64,000 bases of DNA from Kribbella rubisoli. Its GTDB lineage: Bacteria > Actinomycetota > Actinomycetes > Propionibacteriales > Kribbellaceae. This document shows positions 25,977 through 34,348 of the stretch, one piece after another; positions within the stretch are counted from its first letter, which is position 1, and each line of letters starts with the position of its first letter. Both the position numbers and the translations under genes were made by a program. The stretch is from assembly GCF_004217145.1 (NCBI RefSeq), contig NZ_SHKR01000011.1:930001-994000 (forward strand). Reading direction: 5' to 3'. The notes under the pieces are model-generated. The model searched no databases and was not told where the DNA came from. It saw only the letters and a list, made by a program, of their open reading frames with translations.

Positions 25977-26828
25977 TCAGGCCGCTTCGCCGGCGGTCTT
26001 GGCCACCGGTACGGGCGGCGGCGTGGAGCTCTTCACCGGACGGAAGTAGAGCACCAGCACCGGGACCAGATAGACGACCCACGCGGTTGCCTCGAGCACG
26101 GTCGGGGTCGGGTTGAAGTTGAAGATGCCCTTGAGCAGTACGCCGTACCAGCTGTCCGGCGGGATCACGTGCGAGATGTCGAAGGCCAGATGCTGGATGC
26201 CCGGCAGGATGCCGGCCTCCTGCAGGTCGTGGAACCCGTACGCGAAGATGCCGGCCGCGACCAGGATCAGCACCGCGCCGGTCCACTTGAAGAACACGGC
26301 CAGGTTGATCTTGACCGCGCCCTTGTAGATCGCGACGCCGAGCAGGACCGAGGTCCCCAGGCCGAGCAGGACGCCGATCAGCGGTACGGCGGTGGTCGCG
26401 GTGGCGGCCGACGCGTACACGATGAACGCGGTCTCGATGCTCTCCCGGAACACCGCCAGGAACGCGAGGATGACGACGGCGCGGGAGCCGACCTCGAGGG
26501 CCTGCCCCATCCGCTCGCGCAGTTCCTTGGCGATGCTGCGGGACGCCTTGCGCATCCAGAAGATCATCCAGGTGACGAAGCCGACCGCGACGATCGACAT
26601 CACCCCGCCGACGGTCTCCTGGGTGGTGAACGACTTTGCGGTCAGCGCGGTGACGAACTGGAGCAGGCCCCAGGCGACCGCCGCGACGCCGAGCGCCGAG
26701 GCGACACCGATCCACACCAGTTTCAGTCGATCGCGATGCCCTGACTTGACCAGGAACGTGGCGAGGATGCTGACAACCAGCGAAGCCTCGAGTCCTTCAC
26801 GGAGTCCGATCAGATAATTCGCGAGCAT
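25977..26828 (-). CDS. efeU: Iron permease EfeU (FTR1 family)
   Basis: 283 residues with seven hydrophobic segments. Both REXXE iron-transport motifs of the FTR1/EfeU family are present: REGLEA at residues 10-15 and FRESIE near residue 128. This is the membrane channel of the EfeUOB system and the first gene of the operon. The promoter region contains two IdeR/DmdR-like boxes, so expression should rise under iron limitation. ATG at 26826-26828. Confidence 0.95.
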   Translation of the reverse strand: MLANYLIGLREGLEASLVVSILATFLVKSGHRDRLKLVWIGVASALGVAAVAWGLLQFVTALTAKSFTTQETVGGVMSIVAVGFVTWMIFWMRKASRSIAKELRERMGQALEVGSRAVVILAFLAVFRESIETAFIVYASAATATTAVPLIGVLLGLGTSVLLGVAIYKGAVKINLAVFFKWTGAVLILVAAGIFAYGFHDLQEAGILPGIQHLAFDISHVIPPDSWYGVLLKGIFNFNPTPTVLEATAWVVYLVPVLVLYFRPVKSSTPPPVPVAKTAGEAA

Positions 26829-26848
26829 GACGGAAGTCTTTCCCAGCG

Positions 26849-26882
26849 TTAGGTACGGCTAACCTTGCTGAGGTTAACCTAA
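26849..26882 (-). promoter_or_regulatory. Tandem IdeR/DtxR-like iron boxes upstream of efeUOB
   Basis: TTAGGTACGGCTAACCTTG at 26849-26867 matches 15 of 19 positions of the classical box (TTAGGTTAGGCTAACCTAA). A second site, TGAGGTTAACCTAA at 26869-26882, contains the perfect palindrome AGGTTAACCT. Both lie within 55 bp of the efeU start, and the second overlaps the stop codon of thpR. Iron-loaded IdeR/DmdR would repress efeUOB here. Confidence 0.8.
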
Positions 26883-27437
26883 GAAATCCCATTCGCCTAC
26901 TGTGTCGTACGCCGCACTGTGCCCCGGACCCTCACCGAGCCGGGATTCGATCAGACGCAGGCTGCCCGCGGTCCAGACCGGACCGTCGTACGTGTCGAAA
27001 ACCCTGACCCACCTGGTCACGTCGATCGGCCGCCGCAACCTGGCCAACGTGACATGCGGGGTGAACTTCCGGCCCTCGACGGCAACGCCGGCGCGACTCG
27101 CCGCCGCTCGCGTGGTCGTCGACAAATGCTTGAGCGATTCGGTGTCGTCGCGCACTCCGGCGTACAGCACCCGTGCGTCCGGTACGCCGGGGAACGCGCC
27201 CGCGCCGGTGAGCTGCAACTCGAACGGCTTCTGCCGTTGTGCAGCCGATTCGAGCCGCTCCTCGAGCTCCTCGGTCTTCCAGTCCGGTACGTCGCCGAGG
27301 AACGCCAGCGTGATGTGCCAGTGCTGGTCCGAGGCCCACCGGATGTCGTCATCCGGATGCTCCCGCCGCGGCTCGACGAACTCGTTCAGATCCTCCACAA
27401 CTTCGATGGGTGGCACCACGGCCACGAACAATCGCAT
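26874..27437 (-). CDS. thpR: RNA 2',3'-cyclic phosphodiesterase (2'-5' RNA ligase family)
   Basis: 187 residues, 2H phosphoesterase fold. The two HxT motifs that form the active site are present: H41 in HWHITLAF and H128 in TPHVTLARL, with normal spacing. The family hydrolyses 2',3'-cyclic phosphate ends of RNA; physiological role in bacteria is unclear. Its stop lies inside the second iron box, so readthrough from this gene into efeUOB would pass the IdeR sites. Divergent from the riboswitch-led MFS gene. Confidence 0.88.
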   Translation of the reverse strand: MRLFVAVVPPIEVVEDLNEFVEPRREHPDDDIRWASDQHWHITLAFLGDVPDWKTEELEERLESAAQRQKPFELQLTGAGAFPGVPDARVLYAGVRDDTESLKHLSTTTRAAASRAGVAVEGRKFTPHVTLARLRRPIDVTRWVRVFDTYDGPVWTAGSLRLIESRLGEGPGHSAAYDTVGEWDFLG

Positions 27438-27497
27438 CCCCCGAGATTAGGCGGTCCGAGGTGCGGACCGCGTGTTAATTTGGGGGTCGATCGACAG

Positions 27498-27600
27498 GAC
27501 GTGGCTAGGGTTCCGCCGCCCGCGGGCGGGCTGGTCCGAGCGCCACGACCCACCGCGACGGTGGGCATCTGAAGGGGCAAAAGCCTGGTAGGGCGACGTC
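27498..27600 (+). ncRNA. ykkC-family riboswitch (probably guanidine-I)
   Basis: The conserved ykkC-yxkD core is readable in order. CGTGGC (27500-27505) pairs with GCCACG (27542-27547). Inside lie CTAGGGTTCCG (27505-27515), a GC-rich hairpin (27516-27530) and CTGGTCCGAG (27531-27540). A second hairpin follows (ACCCACC/GGTGGG, 27548-27565), then GGGGCAAAAGCCTGGTAGGG (27574-27593). GACGT/ACGTC can close the outer helix. The last conserved block differs slightly from the B. subtilis ykkC leader. Subtype 1 senses guanidine; subtypes 2a-2d sense ppGpp, PRPP or nucleotides and cannot be excluded by eye. It precedes the MFS start by about 40 bases. Confidence 0.85.
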
Positions 27601-27641
27601 GGCGCACTTGACCGTGCCGTCGAACGCCCGAGGTGATGTCC

Positions 27642-28811
27642 GTGTTCCGTCGTCCCGCCGACTTTCGTTCCGTCCTTGCGCTGCCCCGGATCAAGTCCCT
27701 GGCCGTGAGTTCGCTGCTGGCCCGGATGCCGAAAGGCATCATGCCGCTGACGCTGGTGCTGCTGGTGACGCAGCGGACCGGGTCGTACGCGCTCGCCGGC
27801 ACGGTGACCGCGCTCTTCGCACTCGGCGACGCGGCGACCGCTCCCTGGCAAGGTCGCCTGGTTGATCGATTCGGGTACGCCCGGGTGCTGATCCCGATCG
27901 CCGTAGTCCACGTGGCGGCCACGATCGGTCTCGTCAGCACGAGGACTCCCGCAGTCCTCGGCGCACTGGCTGTCCTGGCCGGTCTCGGCGTACCACCGAT
28001 CTCCGGAGCCGTGAAAGCCTTGTGGGCGGAGATGGTCAGCGAAGACCAACTCCCGGCGGCGTACGCGATGGAATCCCTGCTGCAGCAGAGCTTCTTCCTC
28101 TTCGGGCCCCTGCTGGCGACCGGACTGATCGCACTCGCCGGGCCCCCCGTCGCCGCGCTCACAGCCGCCATATTGGTTGCCGGAGGCACCTTTGGTTTCG
28201 TCCTGGCAGCTGGTCCGCGCCGCCCCCGTCCACACGAGCGTTTGCGCCACGGCGCCTTGCGGATAGCCGCGGTCCGGATCCTGACTGCGAGCACCTTGCT
28301 GCAGAGTCTGACGTACGGCGTTCTGCCGATCGCGCTCGTTGCCTCGGCAGCACGGGCCGGCGCACCGACGACGGCCGGAATCGTCCAAGCGACACTGACC
28401 CTCGGTGGACTGATCGGGGGCATGCTCGATGGATCGAGAGACTACGTCCGGCTGATGGTGTGGTTCGGGTGTGGGCTGGTGCCCCTGTCGATCTTCGCCG
28501 CTATCGAGTCCCCGGCCGGCCTGATCGGGCTGGCAGTCACGCTGACGGCGACCGGCCTGCTGGCTACGCCGCTGGCCATGTCCGGATACCTGTTGATCAG
28601 CCGCGCGACGCCGGCCGATTGCCGCACCGAGGCGTTCGCCTGGCAGTCGACCGGCCTGGCGATCGGTACGGCGCTCGGATCCGCGCTCGGCGGGACATTG
28701 GTCGACCGCGGTGGCCCCGCGCTCGCGTTCGCCGTACCGCCTGTCGCAGTCGGGCTCGCTGCGAGCCTGGCCGCGACGCTCCGGAGGCGGATGCCTTCCG
28801 TCTTCGGCTGA
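27642..28811 (+). CDS. MFS transporter under ykkC riboswitch control
   Basis: About 389 residues, 12 hydrophobic segments, with the MFS loop DAATAPWQGRLVDRFGYAR after helix 2. I choose the GTG at 27642 because a perfect GAGGTGAT anti-16S match lies at 27630-27637; a GTG at 27633 and an ATG at 27636 are also in frame but would overlap that site. The riboswitch just upstream implies that the pump is induced by its ligand; if this is a guanidine-I type, guanidine or guanidinylated compounds are candidate export substrates. The stop overlaps the next start as TGATG. Confidence 0.85.
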   Translation: MFRRPADFRSVLALPRIKSLAVSSLLARMPKGIMPLTLVLLVTQRTGSYALAGTVTALFALGDAATAPWQGRLVDRFGYARVLIPIAVVHVAATIGLVSTRTPAVLGALAVLAGLGVPPISGAVKALWAEMVSEDQLPAAYAMESLLQQSFFLFGPLLATGLIALAGPPVAALTAAILVAGGTFGFVLAAGPRRPRPHERLRHGALRIAAVRILTASTLLQSLTYGVLPIALVASAARAGAPTTAGIVQATLTLGGLIGGMLDGSRDYVRLMVWFGCGLVPLSIFAAIESPAGLIGLAVTLTATGLLATPLAMSGYLLISRATPADCRTEAFAWQSTGLAIGTALGSALGGTLVDRGGPALAFAVPPVAVGLAASLAATLRRRMPSVFG

Positions 28812-30283
28812 TGTCGCGTCAGACTGCGGCAATGGACGAGTTGAAGCTGCCGTCGCCGTGCGTGGTGATCCTGGTCGGGCCGGGCGCCTCGGGGAAGTCG
28901 ACGTGGGCGGCGGAGCGGTTCGGGGCAGACCTGATCGTGTCGAGTGATCGGTTGCGGGCGTTGGTCGGGGCCGGTGAGGACGATATTGCGGCCAGTGCGG
29001 ATGCATTCGCGTTGCTGGATGTCGTGGTGCGGCAACGAATCGGGCGGCGGCTGACGACTGTTATCGACACCCTGGGACTGGACAGAGAACGACGCGCGGC
29101 GTGGCTCGGATTGGCGCGGGAAGCTGGAATGCCCTGTGTGGCCGTGGGTTTCGACACGCCGGCCGCGGAGTGCCGGAGACGGAATCGGGAGCGGGACTCG
29201 AAGCGGATTCCGGCCGATGTGCTGACCTCGCAACTGAAGTCGTGGGCGGCGACCAAGAAGGAGCTGGCGGACGAAGGGTACGACCAAGTTCTGCAACCGA
29301 CGGCTGTCCGAGTGGTTCCCGAGGCATTTGTCGAGGCAGGCGCGGCGGCCGTGCGGCAGGCGGAGAGGCCGAGCGGGCTGCGGTTCGGTTTGCAGTTGAG
29401 CAGCTACACGCATCCAGGTGGTCGGGCGGGGATGGCTTCGTGGGTGCGGGACGTGGCCGCGCGGGCGGAGGCGGTCGGGTTTGATGCGATCTACGTCATG
29501 GATCACTTCCGGCAGATTCCGCAGGTGGGGCGGGCCTGGGACGACTTCCTGGAGAGTTGGACGACGCTTGGGTATCTGGCTGCCTGTACGACGCGTGTGC
29601 GGCTCGGCACGCTGGTCTCAGGGATCACGTATCGGAACGTCGCGCATCTCGGGAAGATCGCGGCGACGCTCGACGTACTGAGTGGTGGGCGCGCGGTGTG
29701 TGGGGTCGGGCTCGCGTGGTTCGAGGCCGAGCACAAGGCTTATGGGTGGTCGTTCCCGCCGGTGGGTGAGCGGTATGCCCTGCTCGAGGACGCGTTGCAG
29801 TTGCTGCCGGTTTTGTGGGGACCAGGCAACAAACCGTTCCACGGCAAGGTTCTCGACGTACCGGACACGACCTGCTACCCGCGACCGTTGCAGGAACACC
29901 TGCCAGTGCTCGTGGGTGGGAGTGGGCCGCGAACCCTCAGGCTCGCCGCGCGCTACGCCGACGCCGTGAATGTGTTCGGCGACGTCGCCGCAGTACGGAA
30001 GGCCGCAACCCACCTCGGGGACAGACCCGTCGAGCTGACGCATCTGTCGACAACGCTCGTGGGCAAGGACTCTCAGGAGGTCGACCAGCTCGTCCAGAAG
30101 CTGCGACCGCGCAACGTGAACCCGGCCCGGTACGCCGCGATGGTGAACGCGGGCACGGTGGACGATCAGATCGGGCGGTTCCGCGAGCTGTCCGAGGCGG
30201 GTGTGGCCGAGGTGATGATCAGCCTGCCCGACCTCGAGACGCTCGACACGGTCGCCGACGTGATCTCAGCCTTCCGGGTGTAG
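28811..30283 (+). CDS. P-loop NTPase (kinase-like) fused to LLM-class F420-dependent oxidoreductase
   Basis: 490 residues. Residues ~10-190 are a small AAA/polynucleotide-kinase-like P-loop domain with Walker A GPGASGKST near residue 24, IVSSDRLRAL after it and a lid-like RRRNRERDSKR segment. Residues ~190-490 are a luciferase-like monooxygenase fold of the F420-dependent type (LRFGLQLSSYTHPGG, FDAIYVMDHF, RVRLGTLVSGITYRNVAHLGK, GRAVCGVGLAWFEAEH). The start overlaps the MFS stop, so both genes share the riboswitch-led transcript. The combination suggests phosphorylation plus redox chemistry on one substrate, but this is inference. A second in-frame ATG lies at 28832. Confidence 0.8.
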   Translation: MSRQTAAMDELKLPSPCVVILVGPGASGKSTWAAERFGADLIVSSDRLRALVGAGEDDIAASADAFALLDVVVRQRIGRRLTTVIDTLGLDRERRAAWLGLAREAGMPCVAVGFDTPAAECRRRNRERDSKRIPADVLTSQLKSWAATKKELADEGYDQVLQPTAVRVVPEAFVEAGAAAVRQAERPSGLRFGLQLSSYTHPGGRAGMASWVRDVAARAEAVGFDAIYVMDHFRQIPQVGRAWDDFLESWTTLGYLAACTTRVRLGTLVSGITYRNVAHLGKIAATLDVLSGGRAVCGVGLAWFEAEHKAYGWSFPPVGERYALLEDALQLLPVLWGPGNKPFHGKVLDVPDTTCYPRPLQEHLPVLVGGSGPRTLRLAARYADAVNVFGDVAAVRKAATHLGDRPVELTHLSTTLVGKDSQEVDQLVQKLRPRNVNPARYAAMVNAGTVDDQIGRFRELSEAGVAEVMISLPDLETLDTVADVISAFRV

Positions 30284-31669
30284 ATCGAGCTGCAGTAGGG
30301 CGTTCTCGATCAGTTCGGGCATGGCGGGGTGGATCCAGTACTGGCCCCGGGCCATCGCGTACGCGTCCAGCTCGAAGCTCATCGCCTGGATGATCGGCTG
30401 GATCACGGTCGGCGCCTGCGGGCCCATGATGTGCGCGCCGATGATCTGGCCGGTCTTCGGGTCGGCCAGGATCTTCGCGAACCCGGTCGTGTCCTCCATC
30501 GCCCAGCCGTACGCGATATCGGCGTACCGCTGAACCGCTTTGACATAGGGGATCCCGCGCTCCTTCGCCTCCTCCTCGGTCAAGCCGACGGAGGCGATCT
30601 GCGGCGCGCTGAAGACCGCGTGCGGTACGAAGCGGTGGTCGGACTCGATCCGGTCGTCGGGGTTCAGCAGGTTGTGCTTCACCACCCGCGCCTCGTGGTT
30701 CGCGACGTGCTTCAGCTGGTGCGGCGTGGTCACGTCGCCGAGCGCGTAGATGCCGTCGACGGTGGTCTGCTGGTACGCGTCCACGACCACGCGCGCCTCG
30801 TCGTCCACCTCGACACCGGTGGCGGCCAGGTTCAGCAGGTCCGAGTTCGGCTCCCGGCCGACCGCGACCAGGAGTTCGTCGACGATCAGCTCGTCGGCCC
30901 CGTCCGGGTTCAGCATCCCGACCAGGATCGAGCCGTCGTCGCGTCGCTCAACCCGGATGGTCTCGTGGTTCAGGCGTACGTCGTACAGCTCCTGGGCGAT
31001 CTTCGTGTACGCCGTGGCGAGCTCGCCGTCCTCGTGCCGGAGCAGCACGCTCGAGCGGGCCACGATCGTCACCTCGACCCCGAACGACGCGAACACGTGC
31101 GCGAACTCGGCCGCGACGAACCCGCTGCCGATGATCGCCAGCCGGCGCGGCAGTTCCTCGAGCCGCATGACCGTGTTCGAGGTGTGGAACCCGGTCTCCT
31201 CGAGGCCCGGGATCGGCGGCACGATCGGCCGGCTGCCGGTGGCGAGCACGAACTGGTCGGCGCTGAACACGCTCGTCGACCCGTCCTTGTTGTCGACAGT
31301 CAGCTCCTTGAACCCGGTGAACCGGCCGGTCCCGTCGTACACGGTGACGTTGGCGTTGTCCGGGTTGTGGTGCCGGTACTCCGAACCGCCCGCCGCGATC
31401 GGGTCGATCCGGCCGAAGATCCGGTCCCGGACGTCGGGCCAGCGGACGCCGAGCAGCTCCTCGTCGACGCCGTACCGTGAGCTCTCCGACGGGGTCGCGG
31501 CGACGTCGGCGGCGTGCACGAACATCTTGGTCGGGATACAGCCGACGTTGAGGCAGGTGCCGCCGAAGGTGCCGCGCTCAACGATCGCGACCTTCCGGTC
31601 GGCGAACCGACGGTTCACGATCGTGTTGCCGGATCCTGTCCCGATGATCACCAAGTCGTAATGCGTCAC
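30266..31669 (-). CDS. mtr: Mycothione reductase
   Basis: 467 residues, FAD/NADPH pyridine nucleotide-disulfide oxidoreductase. The redox pair is C39 and C44 in GGTCLNVGCIPTK; the FAD motif IIGTGSGN is at the N-terminus and an NADPH motif IGSGFVAAEFAHVFASFG follows. The C-terminal dimer domain carries the catalytic His in YWIHPAMPEL. The overall sequence and length fit mycothione reductase, which keeps mycothiol reduced in Actinobacteria, rather than glutathione or lipoamide reductases. The 3' end overlaps the convergent LLM fusion gene by 18 bp. Confidence 0.92.
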   Translation of the reverse strand: MTHYDLVIIGTGSGNTIVNRRFADRKVAIVERGTFGGTCLNVGCIPTKMFVHAADVAATPSESSRYGVDEELLGVRWPDVRDRIFGRIDPIAAGGSEYRHHNPDNANVTVYDGTGRFTGFKELTVDNKDGSTSVFSADQFVLATGSRPIVPPIPGLEETGFHTSNTVMRLEELPRRLAIIGSGFVAAEFAHVFASFGVEVTIVARSSVLLRHEDGELATAYTKIAQELYDVRLNHETIRVERRDDGSILVGMLNPDGADELIVDELLVAVGREPNSDLLNLAATGVEVDDEARVVVDAYQQTTVDGIYALGDVTTPHQLKHVANHEARVVKHNLLNPDDRIESDHRFVPHAVFSAPQIASVGLTEEEAKERGIPYVKAVQRYADIAYGWAMEDTTGFAKILADPKTGQIIGAHIMGPQAPTVIQPIIQAMSFELDAYAMARGQYWIHPAMPELIENALLQLDLHPEG

Positions 31670-31725
31670 ACCTCATTGTGGCGCTTACACGCAAGTCGGT
31701 GCGGTGGACCCGTTCAGCAGGGAAG

Positions 31726-32439
31726 ATGGGCAGGGTGGGTAGTGGTGAGCTGACGAGCACGAACGGCACGGTCGTCTGGGACGGGATCGGGGTCCTCCGG
31801 CTCCGGTACGACGGAACTCGGGCCGGACTGGATCCGCTGACCGGCTCGTTGTGGACCCGGTTGGGCGAACGGATCCTGCCGGTCGAGGCCCTGCAGTCGG
31901 TCGAGGTCGGCGCCGCGGGCTTCAAGCTCATCCTCCGCGACGGGGCCGACCCGCTGCAGTCCGTGACCGGCGGTCACGTCGTACTGGATCCGTACGACTT
32001 CCCGGAGGTCGATCCCGCGCTCGCGGAGCAGATCGCCCGCGACATCCGCAGTACTCTCGTCCGCCGCGACGTACAGGCGACGCCGTCCGCTCGCTGGTTG
32101 CTCGCACCACCGGCCGCGCCCGACCGGCTCGAGGGCCGCGACGCGATCCTGTCGGTGGCGAACGGGCGGCTCACGTTCGACTACAAGCGGTCCGCGGGCC
32201 GGAAGAAGAAGTCCCTCGGTGAGCGGTGGTCGGTACCGCTGGGCGAGATCATCGACGTCGAGTGGACGCCGAACCAGGGCCGGTTCAACACCCGCGGCTT
32301 CCTCCGGGTCGCCACGGCCGGTACGCCGCTCGAGCGCCCGAAGCCGAAGCACGACCCCGCGGCGATGCTCATCCCAGCCGGCGCCGACGTCGACGCCCTG
32401 TTCTTCGCCGCCCGCCTGCTGACCCGGATCCGGCCCTAA
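31726..32439 (+). CDS. DUF4429 domain protein
   Basis: About 237 residues built from two similar beta-rich halves: ELTSTNGTVVWDGIGVLRLRY near the start and RDAILSVANGRLTFDYKRSA near residue 145, each followed by a VDALFFAARL/ALAEQIARDI-type helix. This matches the DUF4429 repeat known from Actinobacteria; function unknown. Start is uncertain: ATG 31726 fits the first conserved strand, while an in-frame GTG at 31678 would lengthen it by 16 residues. Convergent with the MFS gene, with stop codons overlapping by 4 bp. Confidence 0.75.
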   Translation: MGRVGSGELTSTNGTVVWDGIGVLRLRYDGTRAGLDPLTGSLWTRLGERILPVEALQSVEVGAAGFKLILRDGADPLQSVTGGHVVLDPYDFPEVDPALAEQIARDIRSTLVRRDVQATPSARWLLAPPAAPDRLEGRDAILSVANGRLTFDYKRSAGRKKKSLGERWSVPLGEIIDVEWTPNQGRFNTRGFLRVATAGTPLERPKPKHDPAAMLIPAGADVDALFFAARLLTRIRP

Positions 32440-33818
32440 GCGACTCTGGGCCCGACGTCCTGCTTCGGGCCGACGTCCTGCTTCGTGCCGACGTCCTGCT
32501 TCGGAGCGGGCGCGGGCTCGTCCTGGAGCGGGACAGTCTCCAGGACCGCCTTGTCGCCGAGCAGGTCGGTCTGCGGCAGCACCTCGAGGTGCGGGCGCGG
32601 CAGCAACCGCGGCCGGATCGCGAGACCGCGCCGCCGCGAGAAGTACAGCACCGAGGCGACGGTCCCGAGCACGGTCAGCCCACCGCCGACGATCAGCGAG
32701 TACCGCGCGCCGAGCACCTGGCCGATCCAGCCGATGAACGGCGAGCCGATCGGCGTACCGCCCATCAGGACCGTCATGTACAGCGCCATCACCCGGCCGC
32801 GCATGGTCGGCTCGATGCTCAGCTGCATGGTCGCGTTCGCCGAGGTCAGCATGGTCAGCGAGGCCAGGCCGACGATCGGCAGCACCAGCGCGAAGGTCAG
32901 GTACGTCGGCATCAGGGCGCTGACGATCTCGGCGATACCGAACGCGAGCGCGGCGCCGATCACGAGGCGAGCCCGGATCCGGACCCGGCGGGCGGCGAGC
33001 AACGCGCCGGACAGCGAGCCGATCGCGAGGACCGAGCCGAGGATGCCGTACTCCCCCGCGCCCTTGTGGAACACACTCGTCGCCATCAGCGCCGAGGTGA
33101 GCTGGAAGTTCAGGCCGAAGGTGCCGGCGAAGAACACCGCGACCAGGACCATCATCAGGTCCGGGCGGCGCCATAGGTAGCGCATGCCGTCGCGGATCAT
33201 GCCCTTCTCGCGGCCGGCGGGCTTCGGGGTGTGCAGCTCGGACACGCGCATCAGCCGCAGCGAGACGATCACAGCGGCGTACGTGAATCCGTTGACCAGG
33301 ATTACCGGACCGGTGCCGATCCAGTTGATCAGCAGACCGGCCAGCGCCGGGCCGAGCAGCCGGGCGGCATTGAACGACGCCGAGTTCAGCCCGACGGCGT
33401 TGGACAGCTCGTCACGGCCGACCATCTCGACGACGAAGGCCTGCCGGGTCGGGGCGTCGAACGCGGTGCCGACGCCGAACAGCAGAGCCAGCAGGTACAC
33501 CTGCCAGGTCTGCACGACACCGCCGATCGTCAGACCGCCGAGCGTCAACGCAACGGTGGCCATGAAGATCTGGGTGATCGTCAGCACGGTCCGCTTCGGG
33601 AAGCGGTCGGCGACCAGACCGGCGTACGGACCGAACAACAGGGCAGGCAGGAACTGGAGTCCGGTGACGATGCCCAGCGCCGTACCGGAGTGGGTCAGCT
33701 CGAGGACCAGCCAGTCCTGGGCGACACGCTGCATCCAGGTGCCGACGTTCGAGACGATCGCGCCGGAGGCGTAGAGACGGAAGTTGCGGACTTTGAACGC
33801 GCGGAAGGTCGGGCTCAC
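32436..33818 (-). CDS. MFS transporter co-transcribed with MarR regulator
   Basis: 460 residues, 12 hydrophobic segments of the DHA3/MFS_3 kind (GPYAGLVADRFPKRTVL loop). The GTG at 33816-33818 overlaps the MarR stop (GTGA), showing translational coupling. The C-terminal cytoplasmic tail ends in three KQDVG(T/P) hexapeptide repeats encoded by perfect-register 18-bp DNA repeats. Likely an efflux pump derepressed when the MarR protein binds a ligand. A MarR gene also sits near cspB in mycobacteria. Confidence 0.87.
   Translation of the reverse strand: MSPTFRAFKVRNFRLYASGAIVSNVGTWMQRVAQDWLVLELTHSGTALGIVTGLQFLPALLFGPYAGLVADRFPKRTVLTITQIFMATVALTLGGLTIGGVVQTWQVYLLALLFGVGTAFDAPTRQAFVVEMVGRDELSNAVGLNSASFNAARLLGPALAGLLINWIGTGPVILVNGFTYAAVIVSLRLMRVSELHTPKPAGREKGMIRDGMRYLWRRPDLMMVLVAVFFAGTFGLNFQLTSALMATSVFHKGAGEYGILGSVLAIGSLSGALLAARRVRIRARLVIGAALAFGIAEIVSALMPTYLTFALVLPIVGLASLTMLTSANATMQLSIEPTMRGRVMALYMTVLMGGTPIGSPFIGWIGQVLGARYSLIVGGGLTVLGTVASVLYFSRRRGLAIRPRLLPRPHLEVLPQTDLLGDKAVLETVPLQDEPAPAPKQDVGTKQDVGPKQDVGPRVA
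32452..32505 (-). repeat. Three tandem 18-bp repeats within MFS coding sequence
   Basis: CCGACGTCCTGCTTCGGG at 32452 is repeated at 32470 and 32488 with one or two changes. It encodes three KQDVG(P/T) units at the very C-terminus of the MFS protein. Replication slippage probably makes the copy number variable between strains. Confidence 0.85.
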
Positions 33819-34264
33819 TGGGCCGCCAGGCGTTCGAGAACAGGTGCTGCCTTGCGCAGGATGTCGCGCTCCTCGGGGGTCAATTGCTTCAGCTTGGTCT
33901 GCAGCCACTCGTCGCGGCGGCGCCGGTTCGCGTGGATCAGCTCGTCGGCGCGGGAAGTCAGCTCGACGACGATCTGACGCTTGTCGGTCGGGTGCGGGCG
34001 GCGGATCACCAGACCCGCCTCCTCCATGTTCGTCACGATCCGCGTCATCGACGGCGGCTTCACCTGTTCGTGGGAAGCCAGCTCGCCGATCGTCATCGAC
34101 TCGTGCTTGGACAGCGCGCCGAGCACGCTGAGCTGGTTCGCGGTGAGGTCGTGACCGGGCTCACGCTGGCGCCGGATCTGCCGGGACAACCTGAGCATCG
34201 AGGACCGCAGGGCACTGGCCAGCCCGACGTCACTCTTCACCTGCTGGGCTACGACTTCGGGCAT
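33815..34264 (-). CDS. MarR-family transcriptional regulator
   Basis: 149 residues with the MarR winged helix: LTANQLSVLGALSKHESMTI, ELASHEQVKPPSMTRIVTNM, then the wing VIRRPHPTDKRQIVVELTSRA. It is the first gene of a regulator-exporter pair. The AT-rich promoter (34265-34310) carries AGTTAG and AGTTAA half-sites that could be its operator. Probably autorepresses and releases DNA on binding a toxic ligand exported by the following MFS protein. Confidence 0.9.
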   Translation of the reverse strand: MPEVVAQQVKSDVGLASALRSSMLRLSRQIRRQREPGHDLTANQLSVLGALSKHESMTIGELASHEQVKPPSMTRIVTNMEEAGLVIRRPHPTDKRQIVVELTSRADELIHANRRRRDEWLQTKLKQLTPEERDILRKAAPVLERLAAQ

Positions 34265-34348
34265 GTCTTTACCTTAACTCATTACCTTTGCTAACTATAA
34301 CCGGCGATCGGAAGCTGATATTCCCGGCCCCCGCTAGAGTTCCGGGTC

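Noticed and set aside
32452-32505. CRISPR-like short repeats
   Set aside because: Direct 18-bp repeats without spacers, fully inside an MFS gene and in frame; no cas genes in the window.
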